Assembly: GCA_947595415.1 (NCBI GenBank) | Contig: CANQER010000001.1 | Location: 1-23,726, forward strand | Direction of reading: 5' to 3' | Source: an uncultured Bacilli bacterium | GTDB lineage: Bacteria > Bacillota_I > Bacilli_A > RF39 > UBA660 | Length of the DNA stretch: 23,726 nt | Shown here: positions 15,418 through 22,134 of the stretch, in pieces | How the letters are laid out: each line of letters begins with the position of its first letter | Numbering within the stretch: the stretch's first letter is position 1 | The notes under the pieces: generated by a model | Seen by the model: only the letters and a program-made list of their open reading frames with translations | The model's database searches: none | What the model was told of the DNA's origin: nothing | Made by a program: the position numbers and the translations under genes

Positions 15418-15675
15418 TGAAAGGTATTAATGTTATCACCCAAAAAAGAAACACCAACACTACATGAAAGTAATTATTGTGTATATTTAATATTATCCAA
15501 AGTATTTCTTGAAAATCTTGATATTTCTTTTGTTAATATTAAATAGAATTTCTTTATTGAGTGTATTAATATTGAAGAAAAAAATAAAAAAAAGAGAATG
15601 TATCTACATAATTCTCCTAAAAATTTATTAAATTTTTAAATTATTATTAAATCTACACTATTAATCATTACTTTT
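15418..15675. other. Non-coding left end of the island
   Basis: No gene seen. It holds an 11-bp perfect inverted repeat (ATTTAATATTA at 15485-15495 and its complement at 15534-15544) and the operon terminator at 15586-15616. I found no integrase, tRNA or attachment-site gene here. Confidence 0.6.
15586..15616 (-). terminator. Terminator of the second island operon
   Basis: GAGAAT (15611-15616 on the minus strand) pairs with ATTCTC (15594-15599) with a partly paired loop, followed by eight T. It lies 60 bases after the last coding segment. Confidence 0.75.
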
Positions 15676-15894
15676 TTATCTACTTTTATTAACAGTTGGT
15701 GTATCTTCCCATTCAATTTCTGGAAAATCAAAACTATCATAAGAACTATTATCTTGAATAATTTGTTGTGGTACTGGTTCTTGCTTTTCTACTTGTTGAA
15801 ATATAACTAATCCTACATTATCTAATCTTGCTTTTGTTTTTTCAAGAGTTTTCTTATATTCTTTTTTTAATTTTTCAATAGTTTCAGAACTTAA
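15676..15894 (-). pseudogene. Out-of-frame 3' continuation of the 15884-16405 gene
   Basis: In the frame one base over from the preceding gene, 72 codons are open from 15894 to TAA at 15676. There is no start codon or ribosome site at its head. It reads LSSETIEKLKKEYKKTLEK..., a Lys/Glu-rich likely coiled coil, then a Gln/Pro-rich stretch (VEKQEPVPQQII) and an acidic end (FPEIEWEDTPTVNKSR). The composition is protein-like. A single-base change near 15895-15898 would fuse it to the upstream protein, giving about 242 residues. I read it as the original C-terminus cut off by a frameshift, or a read or assembly error. Confidence 0.6.
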
Positions 15895-16405
15895 TATTCT
15901 TTACTACTTGTTTTTCTACGTCAAAACAACCTACTATAAACTTTGGATCTAAATAATTTATTATTTTTCTATTTGGTTGTACTTTTTGAATATAAAAAGC
16001 CCCAAACATTTCTCCATCTCTATCACAATAATCTCCCATAGTATTTATATATTCTATTGGTATTCTAGCAATAATTATTTTTTTAGAATCTAGATGTTGC
16101 CAATTATTAAACTTTTCTTTTAAATTTTCTATACTTGGTTCTGGTAAACCTGATTCTTTATACTGCTCTTTTAATTCAGGAGTTGGTGTACTTAAACCTA
16201 CTGTAGTGAAATATAAAGAATTATCCTTTGTTCTTAAACCCTCACTAAATATAGAACCAACAATCTCATCAGAATTACCCATTCTTCCTATACCATGTCC
16301 ATAACACATATAACCTGATTCAAATAATAATGATTTTAATTGTTCTAATGTAACATAGTTTTCTTCTTGTTTAGTTGATATAAAACCATTTTCTTGTTCA
16401 ACCAT
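15884..16405 (-). CDS. Unknown protein, possible ADP-ribosyltransferase-fold domain
   Basis: A 173-residue protein as read. The segment 35-68 has CYGHGIGRMG, IFSEGLRTK and LYFTT. An HG followed by an (I/L)xxxGL motif and then a Tyr-Thr strand is reminiscent of PARP/KptA-like ADP-ribosyltransferase folds, where His binds NAD. A possible third motif is DGEMFGAFYI (about 133-142). This is weak similarity judged by eye, not a family match. It is the last gene of the second island unit, 12 bases after the preceding gene, with only a poor ribosome site. Its stop at 15884 looks premature, because a coding-like tail continues in another frame. If the fold is right it could be an effector or toxin; no immunity gene is obvious. 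Confidence 0.5.
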   Translation of the reverse strand: MVEQENGFISTKQEENYVTLEQLKSLLFESGYMCYGHGIGRMGNSDEIVGSIFSEGLRTKDNSLYFTTVGLSTPTPELKEQYKESGLPEPSIENLKEKFNNWQHLDSKKIIIARIPIEYINTMGDYCDRDGEMFGAFYIQKVQPNRKIINYLDPKFIVGCFDVEKQVVKNIKF

Positions 16406-16417
16406 AATTTCATCTAA

Positions 16418-17356
16418 TTAATTCTTATATTTTAAATTATCTAATAGCGTTTTCATTAAATTATCTAATGAAATTGTTAATTGATCATTTTGTAAATCTA
16501 TTATACCTATTTTTAATTGTTCAGTAGGCATAGTAAGAGGTCCTGCCCCTAAGCTAAGTTGGTAAAAATCATGCATTTTTGGTTCAACAAAATATGCTAT
16601 AAAATTTCTAATTACTTTTTTTTCATTTTGAACTGGTATAATCATATCTTGAATATATAATTTAAAATCAAATACTCCATTATTGTAATCCTTATAAAAA
16701 ATAAAACTATTATCTACATTTTCACAATTACTATTTTTCATAAATTCTTTTGTATTTTTAATTACTAAATCAATTCTGTTTTCAAATTGTCCATCTTCAA
16801 TATAACCATCTGATGTTAATTGTTCTATAAATCCATATCCTGCTGCCAAAAGTATTGTTTGAGGATTATTATCATTTTCTACTTGAAAGCCATTTAATAT
16901 TGGAATAAATAATTGTTCAGCATGCATTCTATAATTCATCATTTTAGCCATATCCATTGAAGCTTTAATTTGTTGATTATCAGAAATGGCAAAATTTCCT
17001 AATTTTTCTACAAGTTTTAATAATGTACCATCTTTAAAATAACTATATAGTTGGCCTGGAACAAATCTGTCATCTCCTATTATCTTTGTTAAGATAGTCA
17101 ATGTTTCTTCGTAAGTATACTCATCTAGTGATTTATATTTTATCTTCTCATAGTTTTCTGCATATTGCATATCAGCAAATTCATTTTCAAAAAAATATTG
17201 GATAAATTTTTTTAATTGCTCTCCTGGTCTAGATTGTTGTGTTGTAAGTGGAGCATCTTGTGATGGTTGTCCACCCACTAGGATACAAGCATTAGGATTA
17301 TTTTTTAGATCCTCAATAGTTTCGTTTAATATTTGTAAATTAAATTTATTATTCAT
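16418..17356 (-). CDS. Unknown soluble protein (312 aa)
   Basis: I do not recognise this family. The 312-residue protein has no membrane segment or signal peptide and no nucleotide-binding motif that I can see. Features: a Gln/Pro/Ser-rich low-complexity stretch near the N-terminus (GGQPSQDAPLTTQQSRPGEQ, 28-47), then a helical middle, and a C-terminal part with alternating beta and helix. The start has GGAGGT 6 bases before it. It lies 10 bases after the membrane protein gene and 12 before the next one, so it is a fixed member of the second island unit. Confidence 0.75.
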   Translation of the reverse strand: MNNKFNLQILNETIEDLKNNPNACILVGGQPSQDAPLTTQQSRPGEQLKKFIQYFFENEFADMQYAENYEKIKYKSLDEYTYEETLTILTKIIGDDRFVPGQLYSYFKDGTLLKLVEKLGNFAISDNQQIKASMDMAKMMNYRMHAEQLFIPILNGFQVENDNNPQTILLAAGYGFIEQLTSDGYIEDGQFENRIDLVIKNTKEFMKNSNCENVDNSFIFYKDYNNGVFDFKLYIQDMIIPVQNEKKVIRNFIAYFVEPKMHDFYQLSLGAGPLTMPTEQLKIGIIDLQNDQLTISLDNLMKTLLDNLKYKN

Positions 17357-17366
17357 TTTCTACCTC

Positions 17367-18302
17367 CTATATTAATTTACCAATTAAAATTATAATTACT
17401 GATAAAACTAAAAGTACAATTAACTCAATAGGAATATATTTACTATACTTTTTTTCTAATTCAGCAATTTCCCTTCTATGTTTTATATTATCTGTGTTTT
17501 TTCCAATAATAATCTCACCTGTTGAAACATAATCATCAATGTCATCTTTATAAATACTTTCACCATTAGTTGAGTCCCAACCTGCATATTTTTTCTTTGG
17601 AATTATTGTAGAATATAAACGATCTAATCTTCCACCCAATACAGTATTACCAATTACAAGTGCTAAAACAACTACTGCCATTGGATATAATACATAGGTC
17701 ATACCATATATTTGTCTTATTGTCGACACAAATACTAACAAAGTACAAATAACTAAGCTAGGAATTGCTCCAAATGCAAAACCTATTTTATTGATAATAG
17801 AACTTCTTTTCTTAATAAGCCTATCATACCTTTCAGGTGCTTTCAATATTTTTTCTTTTATTAACTGATAAATATCATCCATTTTTTTATCTTCACTACT
17901 TAATTTAACTTCAATATCCATTTTGTATTCATAAATATTCATATTAATACTTTGATTAACTAGTCTTTCGTCACTACCATTTTGGATCCAATACATACAA
18001 TGAAAATCAACCCACATATATTTAATTTCATGTAATCTAGTGTTAAAAATAGTAATAAAAGAATTATAATTATCAACAGTTACAGTAGCATCATCATAAA
18101 AATCAATTGTACCTCTAAACGTCCCCTCGAAATTTTTTGCAGTCCAATGTTGATATTCCCTTTCATATACTTGATTTTGAGCTGTTTCTTGTTTGCATAT
18201 TTTAATATTTTCTCTTAATTCTTCATCCATTTTTTGAAATATATCTGCTAAATCTGTATCAGATATTATTTTATTAGCAACTTTAATAGTATCATTATAC
18301 AT
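17367..18302 (-). CDS. Membrane protein with cytosolic domain shared with its neighbour (311 aa)
   Basis: The N-terminal part (1-165) is soluble. Two transmembrane segments follow (about 170-193 and 202-224), then a roughly 60-residue polar loop and a third, C-terminal segment (about 288-311). The soluble part aligns by eye with the 180-residue protein encoded just upstream: both have a Lys/Glu-rich helix, a Tyr-rich strand region (YEREYQHW.. versus YKEYTYKK..), a central strand set, and a closing helix (DDIYQLIKEKI versus NRIEQQIKNIF). So a membrane-bound and a free form of one domain are made side by side. GGAGGT precedes the start. Function unknown; a scaffold or membrane receptor for the island's system is a guess. 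Confidence 0.75.
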   Translation of the reverse strand: MYNDTIKVANKIISDTDLADIFQKMDEELRENIKICKQETAQNQVYEREYQHWTAKNFEGTFRGTIDFYDDATVTVDNYNSFITIFNTRLHEIKYMWVDFHCMYWIQNGSDERLVNQSINMNIYEYKMDIEVKLSSEDKKMDDIYQLIKEKILKAPERYDRLIKKRSSIINKIGFAFGAIPSLVICTLLVFVSTIRQIYGMTYVLYPMAVVVLALVIGNTVLGGRLDRLYSTIIPKKKYAGWDSTNGESIYKDDIDDYVSTGEIIIGKNTDNIKHRREIAELEKKYSKYIPIELIVLLVLSVIIILIGKLI

Positions 18303-18326
18303 TCACAATTACCTCCAATTACTATA

Positions 18327-18869
18327 TTATTGATTATTTTGTTTACTACAGAAAATACAATCAGCAACAGGGAATTGTTCAAAAATGTTTTTAATTTGTT
18401 GCTCTATTCGATTCATACTTAAATCATCATGATTTGATTTTCTAATAAATGTTATCTCATAGGGTCTAAATTTCATTAAAAATGAATTTTCATGTTCTTC
18501 TAGATTATCCCCTTTCCCTCTATAAAAATCCAAACACAATGTAATTTCCATACTATCAATTCCATTAAGATTTCCACCTTGAACAATAGACCTAAATTGT
18601 AAATAATTTTTACAAGTAATTCTGTTGTATGATTTTTCTCTTATATTTATTTCAAGCTGTTGACCATAAGATTTTTTGTACGTATATTCTTTATATTCAG
18701 CTTTAAATTGTTTGTTTTTTTCTTCATCAGCTTCAACTAACTTTGTTAACTGATTATTCATTCCATCACAGTACTCAACTAATTGTGAAATACCTTCCAC
18801 TGTTGGCAATAGATTAGAATAATCGTATTCATTATTAACTACTATTTTTGATGTGAAACTATCATCCAT
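18327..18869 (-). CDS. Unknown soluble protein (180 aa), paralogue of the next gene's N-terminal domain
   Basis: First gene of the second island unit. A 180-residue protein with no membrane segment and no known motif. Residues 45-165 resemble the cytosolic domain of the 311-residue membrane protein downstream. The C-terminus DCIFCSKQNNQ has a Cys-x2-Cys pair that might bind metal but is only half of a usual site. GGGAGG lies 8 bases before ATG. It has its own promoter, 43 bases upstream, with direct repeats beside it. Confidence 0.75.
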   Translation of the reverse strand: MDDSFTSKIVVNNEYDYSNLLPTVEGISQLVEYCDGMNNQLTKLVEADEEKNKQFKAEYKEYTYKKSYGQQLEINIREKSYNRITCKNYLQFRSIVQGGNLNGIDSMEITLCLDFYRGKGDNLEEHENSFLMKFRPYEITFIRKSNHDDLSMNRIEQQIKNIFEQFPVADCIFCSKQNNQ

Positions 18870-18911
18870 ACTATATCCTCCCTCGTATTATTAAAGTATA
18901 ATTCATATAAT

Positions 18912-18964
18912 ATTATATCATACTTTACAATTAATCACTTTATATTATTGTCAACTTTACAATT
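18912..18964 (-). promoter_or_regulatory. Promoter and candidate operator repeats of the second island operon
   Basis: An extended -10, TGATATAAT (18912-18920), lies on the minus strand. Two direct copies of AATTGTAAAGT (18922-18932 and 18954-18964) sit just upstream of it, 32 bases apart, about three helical turns. Such phased repeats suit a regulator binding one face of the helix. A TTGACA beside the distal copy (18949-18954) is too far from this -10 to serve as its -35. Confidence 0.45.
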
Positions 18965-18983
18965 TAAACAAAAAAATGTAAAC

Positions 18984-19018
18984 AAAAAGCAATAATTAAG
19001 TTAATAAAATTATTGCTT
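18984..19018 (-). terminator. Terminator of the first island operon
   Basis: AAGCAATAATT and AATTATTGCTT form an 11-pair stem (18987-18997 with 19008-19018) with a 10-base loop; five T run along its 3' edge on the minus strand. It follows the zinc-ribbon gene. Confidence 0.8.
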
Positions 19019-19085
19019 CAGTATTTTATAAACAAATTTATCATTTACTTTTATTGGTTATCACCCTTTTGTTTAAATAATTGTT

Positions 19086-19943
19086 TTATAAATCTTCATT
19101 TGAATTATCATCTGTTGAAAGAATAACATCCTTAGTTTTAAATATCTTTTCATATTCAGACATTAAATCAATAAATTCATTCCAATTACTAGGAAAACCA
19201 CCATTTCCAGAAATTACCCTCGTATTATCTTTCATATCAAATTTAATATTCCATTCAACATTACTTTCTCCTTGATAATTATCTTGCCAATTACTTATAA
19301 TACTATATAATTTACTAACAAATTGATCATAATATTTTTTAGATAAATTCATTGATGCATCAGAAATATATTTTCCATCTAGGTTATTTAAGTCAAGAAA
19401 TGTTAAATTATAAACTTCTGGGTTATAAAAATGATTTAACATTAATACATAATTATTTTTATCATTTTTAATATTAATTTTTATTGATTCGTTGGATTTG
19501 TTAGCAATAATTGGTAATTCAAATTCACTATCTCGATATATATCTTTGCCACATTTTTTACATTTATAAATTGGTTTTTTTCCTGTAATTTCACAACCAC
19601 CTAAAACATATTTGTCTTTATCATAATCATAAGTTGGCTCTCCATATAAATATTTCCACAATTCTACTGATCCACAGTAAGGACATTTTTCAGAATCACT
19701 ATCAATACTTTTTGGAATATCATACAACTCTTGAGGATAATTATCTTCTGCTTTTATATTATATTTATTAATTCTATTTACCCCATTTTCCCATTGTTTT
19801 CTTAAATTATCAGTTTTCCCATATACCATTTGTGTTTTATTATCCTTTTCATCAATATCATATTTATCTTTTTTATTAAATAAATTCATATCATTTTCCT
19901 CCATTTCTTCATCACTAAATATATTCATATCATTTTTTATCAT
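19086..19943 (-). CDS. Zinc-ribbon protein of unknown function (285 aa)
   Basis: Third gene of the first island unit. An acidic, disordered N-terminus contains a repeated short motif: NDMNIF at 4-9 and NDMNLF at 17-22. A zinc ribbon follows, with C87-P-Y-C90-G, then LGGC117, then C128-K-K-C131-G. The C-terminal half (about 145-270) is an alpha/beta region rich in Asn and Asp with no motif known to me. No membrane segment. It begins 21 bases after the ATPase gene, with AGGTG about 10 bases before the ATG. The repeated N-terminal peptide looks like a docking motif for a partner; the partner is not identifiable from sequence. Confidence 0.75.
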   Translation of the reverse strand: MIKNDMNIFSDEEMEENDMNLFNKKDKYDIDEKDNKTQMVYGKTDNLRKQWENGVNRINKYNIKAEDNYPQELYDIPKSIDSDSEKCPYCGSVELWKYLYGEPTYDYDKDKYVLGGCEITGKKPIYKCKKCGKDIYRDSEFELPIIANKSNESIKINIKNDKNNYVLMLNHFYNPEVYNLTFLDLNNLDGKYISDASMNLSKKYYDQFVSKLYSIISNWQDNYQGESNVEWNIKFDMKDNTRVISGNGGFPSNWNEFIDLMSEYEKIFKTKDVILSTDDNSNEDL

Positions 19944-19964
19944 CCATTAATAACACCTATTATC

Positions 19965-21293
19965 TTAAATTTTAAATTGATCAAATTCTGATTTTTGGTT
20001 ATCATCTTTATTTAGTTTGTCCATTTTCGCTTCCATGTTTAGTTGTTCAATTTTATCATCTATATTCTTAATTAACTCATCCATCTTAGCTGAATCGCCT
20101 AAAAAATCTGTATTGGTAAAACTAATATTACCTAATTGTTGTGGTTCAATTCCTCTAACCTTTTTTTCTAAATCAAACATCTTAATTGTTGTAACGTTTA
20201 ATGTTGGATACTCAACATTACTTTCAGTTACAAAAACAGTTTCAAAATCTTTATCAAAAGTTTCTTCAACATTACCAATTACCAACTTTATATTTGTATT
20301 ACCAATAGATATTAAATCACATAATTTTGGCATATAAGTACCATATATATTTGCTAATTCAGATACTGAACGAGTGGCAATATACGTTTTTATGTTTCTT
20401 GAAATACATGATCCTAAAATATCTACTAAATCATTACATTTTTCAATAACATCAAAATTGTCTAAAATCAAATTAAATTTATTTTTTGATTTTAAATCAA
20501 CTAATATTGCATATAATTGTTCAATAAACATCGCAGCTATAGCATTTAATTCCCTGTTTTCATCTCTTGCAATTAAAATTATTGCTGTTGGTTTATTAGC
20601 TATATCCTCAAAATTAAATGTAGTTTTATTCAATAGTTGTGATAATTTTTCTCTTGATACATACAATCTTAATTTTTGTCTAGCGACTGATAAAATACTA
20701 CCTTTTGTATCCCTTGGTGCTAAAAATGTTGTTGAAGCAAAGATATATGGTTTAGAACTAACATCTTTGGACTTGAAATATTCAGTAATATAATCAGTTG
20801 CTCGATATTTTTTATCAATTCCATTGAACATATTATTAATACTATTAAAATTTACTTCATCTACACTTCCATCTTCGAATAAAGCAAGTGTTACACCTAT
20901 AAAGAAATCAGAAGCAGTTAATGTCCAAAATGGATCTTGATTAGAATCTTCATAAAACATCATTTTTCCTATTTTTTCAAGATATTCCTGTGCTTTATCA
21001 TTATCACCATTTTTGTATAGATTATAAGGATATTCTAATGGATTCCATCCTTCACTTTTATCCATATCTCTCAAATTAATTACTATAGTGTTATAGTTAT
21101 TTGCTTTTAACTTATCATAATATCTATTTATATATTCTTCCTTTGAATCTAATATAAATAGACTTTCCTTTTTTTCAATAATACTATCAACAATGGGAAA
21201 TAACACATTAGCACTTTTCCCAGATGCAACATCTCCCTCAACAATTAAATTTTTGTGTGCATTAAGCACTTTTTCCAACATTTCGTTTTTCAT
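19965..21293 (-). CDS. VirD4/TraG-like ATPase without membrane domain
   Basis: A 442-residue P-loop ATPase of the FtsK/HerA/VirD4 group. Walker A is G20-DVASGKS27, followed by FILDSKEEY (47-54) and EGWNPLEYPY (81-90), the region where conjugative coupling proteins have their DxKxE and NPL blocks. Then QDPFW (119-123), a Walker B strand NLILDNF (274-280), and SRNIKTYIATRS...LANIYG (298-317), matching the sensor and arginine-finger region of TraG/VirD4. It departs from conjugative VirD4 in two ways: no N-terminal transmembrane helices (Walker A is almost at the N-terminus), and Walker B ends in DN where DE is usual, so the catalytic Glu is missing or elsewhere. AAGGAGG precedes the start, which overlaps the MerR gene by 32 bases. 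Confidence 0.82.
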   Translation of the reverse strand: MKNEMLEKVLNAHKNLIVEGDVASGKSANVLFPIVDSIIEKKESLFILDSKEEYINRYYDKLKANNYNTIVINLRDMDKSEGWNPLEYPYNLYKNGDNDKAQEYLEKIGKMMFYEDSNQDPFWTLTASDFFIGVTLALFEDGSVDEVNFNSINNMFNGIDKKYRATDYITEYFKSKDVSSKPYIFASTTFLAPRDTKGSILSVARQKLRLYVSREKLSQLLNKTTFNFEDIANKPTAIILIARDENRELNAIAAMFIEQLYAILVDLKSKNKFNLILDNFDVIEKCNDLVDILGSCISRNIKTYIATRSVSELANIYGTYMPKLCDLISIGNTNIKLVIGNVEETFDKDFETVFVTESNVEYPTLNVTTIKMFDLEKKVRGIEPQQLGNISFTNTDFLGDSAKMDELIKNIDDKIEQLNMEAKMDKLNKDDNQKSEFDQFKI

Positions 21294-21672
21294 ATTTCCT
21301 CCTTAACACTTTTTCTTCTTTTGTCTCACTAATTCTTGTATAAGTCTTTTTATTCTTTACTTCTTCTTGCATATAAGTTAATCGATTATACTTTAATTTT
21401 AGTAAATACATTCTTTCTTCTAGTTCTTTTTTCTTTTTTTCTAATATTTCTTCATTTATATTGTCTTTATATTCAATAATTTCATTTAAAGTAAAATCCA
21501 ATGATTTCAATAATTTAATAAGTTCACATTCAATAACATTAGCTTCACTATAATACTTATATCCAGTATATTTGTCTATCTCACTTGGTACTAACACTCC
21601 ACATTCTGCATAGTATCTTAAAGTTCTAACAGGAATATCAACGATTTTTGAAAAATCACCAATTTTATACAT
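21262..21672 (-). CDS. MerR-family transcriptional regulator
   Basis: A 136-residue regulator with the MerR winged helix-turn-helix at 1-70 (MYKIGDFSKIVDIPVRTLRYY then GYKYYSEANV), followed by a long Lys/Glu-rich dimerisation coiled coil (about 72-115). It has no effector-binding domain beyond the coiled coil and ends in a basic tail (LRRKYEKRNVGKSA). It has no cysteine set typical of metal-sensing MerR proteins. It is the first gene of the island and translationally coupled to the ATPase gene, whose ribosome site and first codons lie within it. It very likely controls its own promoter, which has a 19-base spacer. Confidence 0.88.
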   Translation of the reverse strand: MYKIGDFSKIVDIPVRTLRYYAECGVLVPSEIDKYTGYKYYSEANVIECELIKLLKSLDFTLNEIIEYKDNINEEILEKKKKELEERMYLLKLKYNRLTYMQEEVKNKKTYTRISETKEEKVLRRKYEKRNVGKSA

Positions 21673-21716
21673 CTTTAATCTACTCCTTTACTCAAAACTT
21701 CCCTCCTCCCAACTTT

Positions 21717-21747
21717 ATACTAACATAGCAGTTGACTGCCAAGTCAA
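21717..21747 (-). promoter_or_regulatory. MerR-type promoter/operator with 19-base spacer
   Basis: TTGACT at 21742-21747 and TAGTAT at 21717-21722 are 19 bases apart, the overlong spacing that MerR-family activators correct by twisting DNA. The spacer holds the perfect palindrome GCAGTCAACTGC, and a second inverted repeat (TTGACT / AGTCAA) overlaps the -35. It lies 44 bases upstream of the merR start codon. Confidence 0.7.
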
Positions 21748-22001
21748 TACTTTTTGATTATTAGTATATTGTTAAGCATACCTGATGATTATTATCTTGT
21801 AATATAGTTTGTCTATCATTTTATTTATATATAACTATCAATGATACATCAAATTTCATATCACATCTATTATTAACTACAATTATAACATATTTCTTTT
21901 TATATTTGTATAATAATAGAGGCTCTTTACATTTTAAAAAAAACAATGATTGCACAGAAAAATACTAATTGTTTAGTATTTTTTATATTTATATAAATAT
22001 A
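21748..22001. other. Non-coding right end of the island
   Basis: Very AT-rich, with no coding region that I can support. It contains a TATAAT at 21910-21915 on the plus strand with a weak -35, then about 65 bases on a strong terminator (next entry). The rest shows nothing I can name. Confidence 0.5.
21958..21984. terminator. Orphan terminator near the right end of the island
   Basis: AAAAATACTAA and TTAGTATTTTT form 11 base pairs with a 4-base loop, followed by T. No gene reads into it from either side within the window, so it may end a small RNA or be left from a lost gene. Confidence 0.65.
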
Positions 22002-22056
22002 ATTTTCAATTGCTACAATCATAGTCATAATTTTAAATATATAAACTATACTCTTT
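22002..22056 (-). pseudogene. Decayed fragment of the dacB 5' region
   Basis: Aligned by hand with 15164-15218 inside dacB: the first 19 bases are identical and 46 of 55 match overall, most differences being G/C to A/T. The reading frame is not preserved as a gene. It joins directly to the 20-bp repeat at 22057, which at the intact locus lies 179 bases further on, so a deletion has occurred. Confidence 0.7.
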
Positions 22057-22076
22057 AATGTTTGATTTTTACCTAT
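22057..22076. repeat. 20-bp direct repeat at the right boundary of the island
   Basis: Exact second copy of 15398-15417, same orientation. It abuts the promoter region of the substrate-binding protein gene. Confidence 0.8.
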
Positions 22077-22077
22077 C

Positions 22078-22108
22078 TAGACACCATATATTTTTTTTAG
22101 AATATAAT
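22078..22108 (+). promoter_or_regulatory. Candidate promoter of the substrate-binding protein gene
   Basis: TATAAT at 22103-22108 with TAGACA at 22078-22083, 19 bases apart, which is longer than ideal. AAAGGAG precedes the ATG at 22135. No riboswitch motif such as a TPP element was seen here. Confidence 0.4.
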
Positions 22109-22134
22109 ATCATTGAATAAGAAAGGAGATATTC

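Noticed and set aside
15485..15544. Inverted repeat ATTTAATATTA as a mobile-element end
   Set aside because: The core TAATATTA is self-complementary and common in AT-rich DNA, and no second copy lies at the right end of the island.
21748..22134. TPP or other riboswitch upstream of the substrate-binding protein
   Set aside because: No conserved riboswitch core was found; the space is filled by the dacB relic and AT-rich sequence.
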